Source: SAR202 cluster bacterium Io17-Chloro-G6
GTDB taxonomy: Bacteria > Chloroflexota > Dehalococcoidia > UBA3495
DNA length: 59,575 nt
NCBI GenBank assembly: GCA_002816585.1
Contig: MUCT01000021.1
Coordinates: 1-59,575 of the forward strand
Direction of reading: 5' to 3'
Positions 33,263 through 42,148 of this stretch are shown one piece after another (positions within the stretch are counted from its first letter, which is position 1; the number at the start of each line of letters is the position of its first letter). The notes below the pieces were generated by a model. The model saw only the letters and a program-made list of their open reading frames with translations, did not search any database and was not told the DNA's origin. The position numbers were made by a program, and so were the translations under genes.

Positions 33263-34060
33263 ATGCCAAGCATCTTAGATGAAATAGTCACCGCCAAACA
33301 GATTGAACTGGCCGAGAGCAAGGCCCAGGTATCCCTGGCGGACCTGGAGGCTGTCGCTGCTGAGAGGCCGAGGCCCTTAAACCTGTCTGGGGCGCTGCTG
33401 GGCGGCGGCGTGCGGCTGATCGCCGAAGTGAAGAAGGCCTCGCCCTCCCGGGGGTTGCTCGTTCCGGACTTCGACCATCTGAAGCTGGCCGGGACCTACG
33501 CAGCCAACGGGGCCGCCGCTATATCGTGCCTGACCGACCCTCGGTTCCAGGGGGAATTAGCCCATTTGCGGGAGATCAAAGAGGCTGGCGCCTCCCAACG
33601 GGCCCCGGTCGTGCGCAAGGACTTTATATTTGATCCGTATCAGATTGTTGAGACCCGGGCCGTCGGGGCCGACGCCTTGCTGCTCATCGTGGCGATTTTG
33701 GAGCCGACCCAGTTGAAGGAATTGCTGGATCTGGCCCAGACCTATTGGATGCAGTGTTTGGTGGAGGTCCATGACGAAGGCCAGCTTGAAACAGCGGTGG
33801 ACGCCGGCGCCGAGATAATCGGCATCAACAACCGGGACCTGCACACTTTTACGACCGACCTGGCCGTAACAGAACGGCTGGCTCCACTTGTGCCCAGGGG
33901 CAAGCAGATCGTCAGCGAAAGCGGCATCTTTACCCGCGGCCATCTCCGGCAGCTCAATCAAGTCAAAGTCAACGCGGCGCTGGTCGGTGAGGCTCTGGTG
34001 ACCGCACCGGATGTGGGCGAGAAGGTCAGGGAATTAACCGGCCAGAAAGCGCCGGCATGA
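33263..34060 (+). CDS. trpC: indole-3-glycerol phosphate synthase
   Basis: Closes the indole ring from carboxyphenylamino-deoxyribulose phosphate. A 265-residue TIM barrel beginning ILDEIVTAKQIELAESKAQV. The catalytic lysine region is LIAEVKKASPSRG, followed by ISCLTDPRFQG, VRKDFIFDPYQI, EVHDEG, IGINNRDLHTF and VSESGIFTRG. All are typical of TrpC. A TATAAT at 33222-33227 might serve as a weak internal promoter. Its TGA overlaps the trpF ATG (ATGA). Confidence 0.96.
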   Translation: MPSILDEIVTAKQIELAESKAQVSLADLEAVAAERPRPLNLSGALLGGGVRLIAEVKKASPSRGLLVPDFDHLKLAGTYAANGAAAISCLTDPRFQGELAHLREIKEAGASQRAPVVRKDFIFDPYQIVETRAVGADALLLIVAILEPTQLKELLDLAQTYWMQCLVEVHDEGQLETAVDAGAEIIGINNRDLHTFTTDLAVTERLAPLVPRGKQIVSESGIFTRGHLRQLNQVKVNAALVGEALVTAPDVGEKVRELTGQKAPA

Positions 34061-34740
34061 ACATGTTATCCCAAGAAATAAAGGTCAAGATATGTGGCAT
34101 CCGGGAGTTGGATGACGCGCTGGTGGCCGCCGAGGCTGGGGCCGATTACATCGGCATGGTCTTTGTGCCACAACGCCACCGCCGTATCACGGCCGACGCG
34201 GCTAAGGTCATCGTTGACGGCGTTAGAAACTCAGGCGGATCTGTGCCCCGCATCGTGGGCCTATTCGCCGACCAACTGCTCGACGAAGTTAATGCGATAG
34301 TTGAATACGTCGGTCTGGATGTGGTCCAACTCTGCGGGAAAGAAACGGTGGAATATGCGGGTCAAGTTAGCTGTGATGTAATCAAAGTCGTGCATGTAGC
34401 CGAGTCAGCCACCGCAACCAACGATTCGGGAACCGCTGGACGCGTAAGAGATTTTAGCGGAATCGGGCACCTGGTGACGCTGGACCGTTATGTTGAGGGT
34501 GTGCAAGGGGGCACTGGAAAAGGGTTTGACTGGGGCGTGGCTGCCGCTCTTTCCCAAGCAGGGCTTTCCTTCTTGCTAGCCGGGGGGCTGACTCCGGAGA
34601 ACGTATCCGACGCCATTGCCGAGGTGCGGCCCTGGGGAGTGGATGTTTCCAGCGGCGTTGAAACCGGCGGAAACAAGGACCATCGGAAGATTCGGGAATT
34701 CATGCGGAGTGCCAGAGCAGCCGCGGCCAACTCGGTCTAG
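34057..34740 (+). CDS. trpF: phosphoribosylanthranilate isomerase
   Basis: Amadori rearrangement of phosphoribosylanthranilate, the third step of the pathway. A 227-residue TIM barrel. The opening [27 protein letters not shown] holds the catalytic Cys (seen in part as VKICGIRE). [14 protein letters not shown] text appears as [14 protein letters not shown], and the phosphate loop as [15 protein letters not shown]. The start overlaps the trpC stop, so the two are coupled. Length is slightly above the usual about 205 residues owing to a loop near residue 125. Confidence 0.96.
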   Translation: MNMLSQEIKVKICGIRELDDALVAAEAGADYIGMVFVPQRHRRITADAAKVIVDGVRNSGGSVPRIVGLFADQLLDEVNAIVEYVGLDVVQLCGKETVEYAGQVSCDVIKVVHVAESATATNDSGTAGRVRDFSGIGHLVTLDRYVEGVQGGTGKGFDWGVAAALSQAGLSFLLAGGLTPENVSDAIAEVRPWGVDVSSGVETGGNKDHRKIREFMRSARAAAANSV

Positions 34741-34760
34741 AGAAGAGAGAGGAATACTCG

Positions 34761-35972
34761 ATGCCAGAAGAAAACGAGGCGCGCCTCTTTCCGGATGACC
34801 GGGGGCGGTTCGGCGACTTTGGTGGGAAATTTATCCCCGAGACGCTGATGGCCGCTGTTTCGGAGTTGGAGCAAGCGTACCTGAGCGCCAAAGAAGATGA
34901 TGAATTTCAAAACCGGCTTGGCCGGCTGCTCCACACCTACGCTGGACGTCCAACTGCCCTCTACTTCGCCGAGAACCTGACCCGCCACTGCGGCGGGGCC
35001 AAGATCTACCTCAAGCGGGAGGACCTCGCCCACACAGGGGCGCACAAAATCAACAACGCCCTCGGGCAAGCGTTGTTGGCCCAGCATATGGGGAAGAAGC
35101 GGATCATCGCCGAGACCGGGGCCGGGCAGCACGGAGTTGCCGCAGCCACCGCCTGCGCCATGTTAGGACTGGAATGTATCGTCTACATGGGCAGCGAGGA
35201 CATCCAGCGGCAGTCGCTTAACGTCTTTCGGATGAAGTTGCTTGAGGCCGAAGTGATTCCTGTTGAGTCGGGCACCCGCACGCTGAAGGACGCCATCAAC
35301 GAGGCCATCCGTGACTGGGTGACCAATGTGGAGACCACCCACTACCTTATCGGCAGTGTGGTCGGCCCCCATCCGTACCCCGTGATGGTCCGCGACTTCC
35401 AGACGGTCATCGGACGGGAGGCCAGGGCCCAATTGTTAGAGGCTGAGGGCCGCCTGCCGGACTACGTATTAGCATGCGTCGGCGGCGGCAGCAACTCCAT
35501 CGGCATTTTCCATCCCTTCGTGCCCGACGAAGATGTGCAACTGATCGGATTGGAGGCCGGAGGCGAAGGGGTTGATACCGGCAAGCACTCGGCCACCCTC
35601 AGCGCCGGGCGGCCTGGAGTGCTCCACGGCGCAATGTCCTATCTGCTTCAGGACGAGCACGGACAGGTGCAGGAGACTCACAGCATCTCGGCGGGGTTGG
35701 ACTACCCAGGAGTGGGCCCGGAGCACAGCTACCTGAAGGAATCGGGACGGGCGGTGTACCGGGAAGTTAACGACGTTCAGGCCCTGGATGCATTCCATCT
35801 CTTGTGCCGTACCGAGGGCATCATCCCGGCGCTGGAGTCTTCCCACGCGGTCTCCGCCGCGGTCAAGCTGGCGGGAGAGCTTTCGCCGGATCAGATAGTT
35901 TTGGTCTGCCTCAGCGGCCGGGGTGACAAAGACATTGACATCGTCGCCCAAGCGTCGGGATTGCAGATCTAG
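34761..35972 (+). CDS. trpB: tryptophan synthase beta chain
   Basis: PLP enzyme joining indole and serine to give tryptophan; 403 residues of the TrpB1 type that normally pairs with TrpA. It opens [14 protein letters not shown]. The PLP lysine is K96 in [29 protein letters not shown] is the substrate loop, [12 protein letters not shown] the phosphate-binding loop, and LSGRGDKD the C-terminal motif. It is the last trp gene here; no trpA follows, and the next gene (36138) is an SDR. AGAGAGG lies upstream of the ATG. Confidence 0.97.
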   Translation: MPEENEARLFPDDRGRFGDFGGKFIPETLMAAVSELEQAYLSAKEDDEFQNRLGRLLHTYAGRPTALYFAENLTRHCGGAKIYLKREDLAHTGAHKINNALGQALLAQHMGKKRIIAETGAGQHGVAAATACAMLGLECIVYMGSEDIQRQSLNVFRMKLLEAEVIPVESGTRTLKDAINEAIRDWVTNVETTHYLIGSVVGPHPYPVMVRDFQTVIGREARAQLLEAEGRLPDYVLACVGGGSNSIGIFHPFVPDEDVQLIGLEAGGEGVDTGKHSATLSAGRPGVLHGAMSYLLQDEHGQVQETHSISAGLDYPGVGPEHSYLKESGRAVYREVNDVQALDAFHLLCRTEGIIPALESSHAVSAAVKLAGELSPDQIVLVCLSGRGDKDIDIVAQASGLQI

Positions 35973-36137
35973 GCCTGCGGATCCAACTTATCTCCCAGGC
36001 TCACGGGTCACTTCCTCCAGATGTAATTCCGAGGTAATCGCTGTGCTACAATGATTGCCGATTCGCCAGGGCGTGTTCAGCCAGGACTCTGGCTCATTCT
36101 CGATTCGAATTCCGTCTAGACACTAGGAGTAATTATT

Positions 36138-36935
36138 ATGGACATGGGTCTTGAAGGCAAAGTGGCAATCATCACGGGTGGAAGTGACGGGATTGGGAAA
36201 GCGGCGGCATTGAGCATGGCCAAAGAGGGGGCCAACGTGGTGATCGTGGCCCGGCGGCAAGAGGTGTTGGACCAGGCGGTCAAAGAGATCAAGACGGCTA
36301 CGGAAGGTTCGGTGGTGCCGCTTTCCTTGGATATTACGACGGACGGGGCGGCCCAGAAGATGATCAAAACCGCCCTAGACAATTTTGGGCGAGTGGACAT
36401 CATAGTTAACAACGCAGGCGCCTCGATGGCTAAGCCCTTCGAAAACGTCAGCCAAGAGGACTGGCAATCCGACTTCGAACTGAAGGTTTGGGCCGCGGTC
36501 CGGCTGATGCAAGAGTCCATAGGCGAGATGCGAAAGGTCGGTGGCGGCCGGATCATAAACATAACCAACTTGGGTGGCCGGACTCCCGGCCCAGCCTCCA
36601 TGCCCACCTCCATCTCCCGCGCTGCGGGAATCGCCATCACCAAAGGCCTTTCCAAGGACTTGGCCAAGGAAAACATATTGGTGACCACCGTTTGCATCGG
36701 GCTGGTCAAGAGCGGCCAGCATCAACGCCGGTATGACGCCCGTCTTGAGAAGGAACCCAACCTTTCCCTTGATACTTTCTACGACGAACTGGCGCAGGGC
36801 CGGTCCGTGCCCATCGGCCGTGTGGCCGAACCAGAAGAAGCCGGCGATGTCATAACCTTCCTGGCTTCGGCGAGGGCCAGCTACCTGACCGGCATCGCGG
36901 TTAACCTGGACGGCGGCGTTTCGGCAGTCCTGTAG
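36138..36935 (+). CDS. short-chain dehydrogenase/reductase
   Basis: A 265-residue classical SDR with cofactor motif AIITGGSDGIGKAAAL and VDIIVNNAGAS. The catalytic region is unusual: IINITNLGGRTPGPASMPTS then SRAAGIAITKGLSKDL. The usual YxxxK tyrosine is not clearly present (SISRAAGIAITK), so activity may be altered or the catalytic residue shifted. The end YLTGIAVNLDGGVSAVL is standard. It follows trpB by 165 bp and is probably separate. The substrate is unknown. Confidence 0.88.
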   Translation: MDMGLEGKVAIITGGSDGIGKAAALSMAKEGANVVIVARRQEVLDQAVKEIKTATEGSVVPLSLDITTDGAAQKMIKTALDNFGRVDIIVNNAGASMAKPFENVSQEDWQSDFELKVWAAVRLMQESIGEMRKVGGGRIINITNLGGRTPGPASMPTSISRAAGIAITKGLSKDLAKENILVTTVCIGLVKSGQHQRRYDARLEKEPNLSLDTFYDELAQGRSVPIGRVAEPEEAGDVITFLASARASYLTGIAVNLDGGVSAVL

Positions 36936-37113
36936 TCCCGTGCGGTTTTGGCAATCCGCGGCCAGCTTCTGACCCAGTTCCGCCTAGGTCCGGCTCCTGG
37001 TCAATTACCTGCCTTACTAGAACCTCCCCGGCATCTGCAGTAGCAATGTTAGAATAGTAAATGGCGTAACGTACGTGACCGCCGCACGATAACGTAACCG
37101 ACAGAGATTATGC

Positions 37114-37662
37114 TTGGTGAGGCTAAGATTGGACGGATTACCCGAAATCCAGAGTCTACACGAAAGGCATCCGGGAGTGACAGAAAGCGTTTCTAGGAGT
37201 TATGCCGAAGCGGCGTCTGTGTGTTTGTCAATGCATCATACGCCACCCACGGAGTTCATCGTGCACAACGGGAAGTCTTACTCTGAAAACGTACTTACCT
37301 GGAGCATCCCTGGCGACAGAATCCGGCGCAGTTGGAACAATATCGATGATGCGACAAGGGATGGTGCCTACGGAATTTCTTTGGCTGCCATCGAATCTTC
37401 CCTGGGATTTTACGCAATTAGCCGCGCCGAAACTGGCTCGGGTGCGGATTATTACGTGGGTCCAGAGTATGGGCTAGACAAATTGGAAGCATCTTATCGA
37501 CTTGAGATTGCAGGATCGAATCGCGGTAACGCTGCAACTATCCGAAGGCGTCTTCTGGGGAAAGTGAAGCAGTTGCGCGACGGAAATTTGAAACTTCCAG
37601 GTCTTGCGAGTGTAGTAGGATTTCTTCAAAGGCAAGTGGAGATTGAATTAGTTGGTACCTGA
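37114..37662 (+). CDS. hypothetical protein of accessory two-gene cassette
   Basis: A 182-residue protein, TTG or GTG start near 37114-37117 (start uncertain). I do not recognise a named domain. It contains the striking stretch FYAISRAETGSGADYYVGPE followed by a basic helical region (AATIRRRLLGKVKQLRDGN) and a hydrophobic ending. There is no signal peptide or membrane segment. It is more AT-rich than flanking genes and overlaps by 11 bp the next frame, which begins with a helical domain. The pair resembles small conserved two-gene cassettes I associate with Chloroflexi and cyanobacteria; function unknown. Confidence 0.65.
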   Translation: MVRLRLDGLPEIQSLHERHPGVTESVSRSYAEAASVCLSMHHTPPTEFIVHNGKSYSENVLTWSIPGDRIRRSWNNIDDATRDGAYGISLAAIESSLGFYAISRAETGSGADYYVGPEYGLDKLEASYRLEIAGSNRGNAATIRRRLLGKVKQLRDGNLKLPGLASVVGFLQRQVEIELVGT

Positions 37663-39280
37663 CTGGGAATCAGCAGACAAACGTCACCATGAGGCACAAG
37701 CTCTTGCCGCGCAAGCGGCTAAGTCCGTTCGCGACGGAGATGTACATAAATCAAGACTTCTGTATCGAAGGGCCGCAGAACTGGAAAGATCAGCTTTAGA
37801 GCTAATCCCTCCCGACAAGCCGAGGACGCTAGGAATTATCGCCGTTAGCGTCGTCGCACTATTCTACAAGTCGGCATCGTACCGTGAAGCAAGACTCATA
37901 GCTACTTCGTTTCTTGCAGATAAAACCCTACCCAAGTTTTGCCACGATGAGATACAAGAAATCTCGAGGCAAATTTCAGAAGAAATCCCGGAATCCGAGG
38001 CCAGAAGTACTGTCAATACCCTAGGATCGACAAGCGAGGTGATTCACGCTACACAATCCCAAAGGATGGACCGGAGGCTAACCTTGACTAGCTCCTACAT
38101 GGAAGAATTCCAGCCGCCCCAGAAAGTGCTGCTTGGGCCCGGGCCCAGCACCGTGCACCCTCGGGTATTGCAAGCGATGGCCAGACCCGTGATAGGCCAC
38201 CTGGACCCGGCGTTCTTCCAGGTGATGGACGACGTGTGCGAGATGCTGCGCGAGGTTTTTCAAACGAAGAACACGATGACGGTACCCATCTCGTCCACCG
38301 GCACCGGAGCCATGGAGACGGCCTGCGTCAACATCATCGAACCGGGCGACTCGGTGCTCATCTGCCGGAACGGCTATTTTGGCATCCGCCTGGGCGACAT
38401 CGCGGAACGCTGCGGGGCCACCGTGCACCTGATGGACACGGCATGGGGACAAGCCGTCGACCCTCAGATGTTGCGGGAGGAGCTCAATAAGCATCCGGGG
38501 CTCAAAGCTGTGGGACTGGTCCACGCCGAGACATCCACCGGTGTGCTGAGCTCTGTTAAAGAATTGGTCGACGTGATCCATGAGCACGGCGCGCTGGCCA
38601 TAGTTGACGCCGTAACGTCTTTGGGCGGCCATGAAATGAGGATGGACGACTGGGGCATCGACGTCTGTTACAGCGCGACCCAGAAGTGCCTCGGCGCCCC
38701 TCCGGGACTGGCCCCCATCAGTCTCAGCGCTGCGGCCATGGAAGTCGTCAGCAAGCGGCCGACCAAGGTGCAGAGCTTCTACTTCAACCTCAAGGACTTG
38801 GAGGCCTATTGGAATCAGACCAGGGCTTACCACCACACCTCGCCCATCAACATGACTTATGCCTTGCGTGAGTCCCTGCGCATGATGATGGAGGAGGGCA
38901 TAGACCAGCGGATCCAGCGGCACGCCAGGGTTGCGGGCGGGCTGCGCGCCGGCGTCGAGGCCCTTGGGCTGAACCTGCTGGCCGAAGAAGGTCACCGGTT
39001 GAACCCACTCACCACGGTGGCCATTCCCGAGGGCATCGAAGACGCCAAGGTGCGGCGAACGTTGTTAAACGAACACGATATCGAGATCGGCGGCGGCTTG
39101 GGAGAGTTCGCGGGCAAAGCCTGGCGCATCGGCCTGATGGGCGAATCGGCCCGGGAGCGAAACGTCTTTGCGCTGCTCTCCGCCCTGGAGACCATCCTGT
39201 CCAAAGAGGGCTACGAAGTGGCCTTCGGCGCCAGCCTATCAGCAGCCCAGCGGGCCATAGCGACGTTTGATGAGGGTTAA
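37652..39280 (+). CDS. helical (TPR-like) N-terminal module fused in frame to class V aminotransferase
   Basis: A single 542-codon frame with two unlike parts. Residues 1 to about 130 are helical, TPR-like and AT-rich (QALAAQAAKSVRDGD, ELERSALELIPPDKPRTLGI). Residues from about 150 form a complete alanine/serine-glyoxylate aminotransferase (PucG/AGXT type): KVLLGPGPSTVHPRVLQAM, AIVDAVTSLGGHE and PLP Lys345 in YSATQKCLGAPPGL. A perfect GGAGG (38073-38077) lies six bases before an in-frame TTG at 38084, so the enzyme may really start there (399 residues) and the upstream part may be an inserted gene that lost its stop. The enzyme would transaminate glyoxylate to glycine or serine-derived products, matching the adjacent glycolate oxidase genes. 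Confidence 0.8.
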   Translation: MVPDWESADKRHHEAQALAAQAAKSVRDGDVHKSRLLYRRAAELERSALELIPPDKPRTLGIIAVSVVALFYKSASYREARLIATSFLADKTLPKFCHDEIQEISRQISEEIPESEARSTVNTLGSTSEVIHATQSQRMDRRLTLTSSYMEEFQPPQKVLLGPGPSTVHPRVLQAMARPVIGHLDPAFFQVMDDVCEMLREVFQTKNTMTVPISSTGTGAMETACVNIIEPGDSVLICRNGYFGIRLGDIAERCGATVHLMDTAWGQAVDPQMLREELNKHPGLKAVGLVHAETSTGVLSSVKELVDVIHEHGALAIVDAVTSLGGHEMRMDDWGIDVCYSATQKCLGAPPGLAPISLSAAAMEVVSKRPTKVQSFYFNLKDLEAYWNQTRAYHHTSPINMTYALRESLRMMMEEGIDQRIQRHARVAGGLRAGVEALGLNLLAEEGHRLNPLTTVAIPEGIEDAKVRRTLLNEHDIEIGGGLGEFAGKAWRIGLMGESARERNVFALLSALETILSKEGYEVAFGASLSAAQRAIATFDEG

Positions 39281-39391
39281 ATTACCGCCGAGTTCAGGCT
39301 AGCTGATGAGGTGTTACGGACGTGATGGCATGGCAATGCCGTTCCCTCACATATGTTTGACGGCGTTGTCGCCCAGTTGGTGATTCTTGGA

Positions 39392-40702
39392 TTACTCCAA
39401 CCCATAAGCCTCGTCCAAAATATCCACAACGTGGCGGACGCGGCTTGGCGTTCCCCGCGACTTGAGGCCCTGTTCCACCTGTAGCATGCAGCCTGGATTG
39501 GCGGTGATCACTTCTTGGGTCCAGGTGGCGTCGATGGCGCTCAACTTCCTCTTGAGCAGGCGCCGGGATAGGGCGGGTTGGACCGATGAGTAGATGCCGG
39601 CGCCGCCACAGCAGAGGCTGGAGTTTTCCATCTCCACCAACTCCAGTCCGGGAATGGAGTTCAGGATGGCCCTGGGAGCGGCGGTGATGCGCTGAGCGTG
39701 GGCCAAGTGGCAGGGATCCTGGTAGGTGACCTTCCGGTTGACTGTCGCGGTAGGCGATTGGAACGGCAGGCCCACCAGAAACTCGGTCACATCCTGGGTC
39801 ATCTCGCTGAAACGGACCGCCTTGGCGCTGTATTCGGGGTCGTCCTTCAGCAACTCGGCGTATTCTTTCATGGTGGAGCCGCAGCCGGCCGACGAAGTGA
39901 CCACCTGCTCCACCCCGGCGGACATCAGTGCGTCGATGTTTGTCCGGGCCATGGCGCGGCTGTTGTCCAGGTCGCCGGCGTGGGCGTTCAAAGCTCCGCA
40001 GCAACCCTGGCCTTGCGGCACCATTACATCGCAGCCGTTGCGGGTCAGCACCCGCACCGTGGCCTCCATGGTTGGGCCTTGCATCAATGGCATGACGCAG
40101 CCGGAAAGCAGAGACACAGTCATTTTTTTCTCGCCTTGGGCCGGATGGACCATGGCTGACGGCCCGAAGAATCTACTGCTCATGGGTGGCAACTGGGATT
40201 CCAGCTCGGCGATTCCACCGGGCAGCAGGTGGAGCAGATGAGATAGCCGGACCAACTTCTGGATGCCAAATCTTTGGTAGAGACGGATGAGGCGGGCCCC
40301 AATCCGCAGCCGTTGGGGATGGGGCAGGGCAGCCCGGAGGAAGAAACGGCTGAAGCGCCGCAGTTCCTTGGATTGGAGCCCAGCCGCCCGGACCTGGGCG
40401 CGGGTGCGTTCCATTATGCGGCCGTAGGGCACGCCCGACGGGCACACCGCCTCACAGGCGCGGCATTGGAGACACATCTCCCAGTGGGACACGATCCTGG
40501 GAGTGATCTGCACCCGGCCTTCATTCACCGCTTTCATCAAGGCGAGCCGGCCCCTAGGCGATTCCATCTCAAGCGCCGTCTCAATGTAGGTAGGGCATGA
40601 GCTAAGGCAAAGGCCGCAGTGCACGCAGCGGTACAGGTCGGACTCGGCAGGCGCGTCTGGTCCCGCGAAACCGCCGGTTACCTCAACCGATTGTTGGGCC
40701 AT
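39392..40702 (-). CDS. glcF: glycolate oxidase iron-sulfur subunit
   Basis: Electron-transfer subunit of the membrane-associated glycolate dehydrogenase GlcDEF; 436 residues. Two [4Fe-4S] motifs lie at the N-terminus: CVHCGLCLSSCPTY and CLQCRACEAVCPSGVPYG. Two CCG domains follow (GCCGALNAHAGD and SSLCCGGAGIYS), typical for GlcF and LutA. It is the last gene of a minus-strand glcD-glcE-glcF operon, 14 bp after glcE. The convergent aminotransferase gene ends 112 bp away. Confidence 0.93.
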   Translation of the reverse strand: MAQQSVEVTGGFAGPDAPAESDLYRCVHCGLCLSSCPTYIETALEMESPRGRLALMKAVNEGRVQITPRIVSHWEMCLQCRACEAVCPSGVPYGRIMERTRAQVRAAGLQSKELRRFSRFFLRAALPHPQRLRIGARLIRLYQRFGIQKLVRLSHLLHLLPGGIAELESQLPPMSSRFFGPSAMVHPAQGEKKMTVSLLSGCVMPLMQGPTMEATVRVLTRNGCDVMVPQGQGCCGALNAHAGDLDNSRAMARTNIDALMSAGVEQVVTSSAGCGSTMKEYAELLKDDPEYSAKAVRFSEMTQDVTEFLVGLPFQSPTATVNRKVTYQDPCHLAHAQRITAAPRAILNSIPGLELVEMENSSLCCGGAGIYSSVQPALSRRLLKRKLSAIDATWTQEVITANPGCMLQVEQGLKSRGTPSRVRHVVDILDEAYGLE

Positions 40703-40716
40703 CTAGATACCTCTCA

Positions 40717-42075
40717 CTAAATACCTCCGAGGAACCGCCCGGGATTCAAGATTCCATTGGGGTCGAACTTATCTTTGATGCGCTGCATGATGGCCAGGCT
40801 GTCCGGTGGGTCGCCCCACACATCGATCTGAGCTTTGACCGTGAGCGGGCAGTGTTCCACAACCGCCGTACCGCCGTACCGCTGAGCGATCTGCCGGATT
40901 CCATGGATCGTTTCCTGGAACGAGTCTTCGCCTATGTTCCCCTTGCCTCCCGCCGCCTTAGCCCAGATGAGGCGAATCGTCCCGAATCCTGGGTCGGCTA
41001 GTTGTTCTGGGCTCTGGCCGGATAGATTCGCCTCACCGCACTCGTCGGAGGCTTGGAGCACTGATTTTGACGGTACCGAAAGCTTCATGACCAGGGCGGA
41101 GCTTGGACTCATCTTTGCCGGGAAGTCGGTGAGCCAGCGCAGCAGATCGTTGACGGCAGGCCCGTCGATGCGCTGGACTGCGGTGGCCCCTTGCGCCAGC
41201 AGGAGGGACGCGGATTCTTCCAATCTTCGGCCGGTGGCTTTGGCGCGGCCGGAATAGAAGGCCAAGGACAAGGCAGGAGCCGGTTCTCCTCGACCCGCAT
41301 CTAGGGAGGCGGAGTTCGGCAGCCGCAATGAAACGCCAGAGGTGACGCTGTGGTATCCCATGGGCGCGACGGGCGAGTGAAGTAATTTGCGTCCAGCGGA
41401 GACAGCGGTGGAGACCGACGGAAAGGACGCCATCAGGGCTCCGGCCTCGGGGTTGACGGGCAAGAGCTTGAACGAGGCTTCGATAATCACGGCCAGGGTG
41501 CCCATTGAGCCGGTATATAGCTTGTCTAGGTCGTAGCCGGTGACGTTCTTGACCACCGTGCCGCCCGCTTTGGTGGCCACCCCCTCAGGGCTGAGCACGC
41601 CGATGCCGATGAGCCACTCCCGGGGGAGGCCGTAGGCATGGGCCAGGGGTCCGCCCGTTCCCACTGACAGGACACCGCCCACTGTTGAGCGACCCGCCAA
41701 CGGCGATTCCAGGGGGACAAACTCGCCGCCCGGAGCCAGGTGCTGCTGCAACGACGCCAGGGTCATGCCAGCCTCGACCGTGGCGGTCATGTCGGCGGGC
41801 TGGTAGTCCACCATCCGGTCCAACCCTCCCAGGTCCAGGACCAAGTCCGCACGCCCGGCGACATTGCCCAATCCCATCCGAGTGCCGCCGCCCCTGGGCA
41901 TCACACTTACCCCTTCAGACGACGCCCAGCGCAGAACCTCAGCAACCTGATGCCGGTCGCCAGGCCGGACCACAGCCTGCGGCGTCAGACCGTCGACTTC
42001 ATATCCGTTAACCGGCAATACGACCGCCGCACCCAACAGCACGGCCATCTTGTCATGCAGGGACAGATTCAACAA
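40717..42075 (-). CDS. glcE: glycolate oxidase FAD-binding subunit
   Basis: FAD-binding PCMH-type subunit of glycolate dehydrogenase, 452 residues, longer than Escherichia coli GlcE (about 350). The flavin-binding signature is SVMPRGGGTRMGLGNV, then FVPLESPLAGRSTVGGVLS and GTVVKNVTGYDLDKLYTGS, and the C-terminus is FDPNGILNPGRFLGG. The start is TTG, doubled, behind GGAGG. The position between glcD and glcF supports the assignment over other FAD-linked oxidases. Confidence 0.9.
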   Translation of the reverse strand: MLNLSLHDKMAVLLGAAVVLPVNGYEVDGLTPQAVVRPGDRHQVAEVLRWASSEGVSVMPRGGGTRMGLGNVAGRADLVLDLGGLDRMVDYQPADMTATVEAGMTLASLQQHLAPGGEFVPLESPLAGRSTVGGVLSVGTGGPLAHAYGLPREWLIGIGVLSPEGVATKAGGTVVKNVTGYDLDKLYTGSMGTLAVIIEASFKLLPVNPEAGALMASFPSVSTAVSAGRKLLHSPVAPMGYHSVTSGVSLRLPNSASLDAGRGEPAPALSLAFYSGRAKATGRRLEESASLLLAQGATAVQRIDGPAVNDLLRWLTDFPAKMSPSSALVMKLSVPSKSVLQASDECGEANLSGQSPEQLADPGFGTIRLIWAKAAGGKGNIGEDSFQETIHGIRQIAQRYGGTAVVEHCPLTVKAQIDVWGDPPDSLAIMQRIKDKFDPNGILNPGRFLGGI

Positions 42076-42148
42076 AACCTCCTGTTTGGATCGAACCGCC
42101 TCGGTCTCGGGAACATAATAGGGAAGCCATCTGCTGCGGCTCAGCCGC

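Noticed and set aside
38078..38995. Minus-strand open frame of 305 codons opposite the aminotransferase
   Set aside because: Antisense shadow of a GC-rich gene with strong family motifs on the plus strand.
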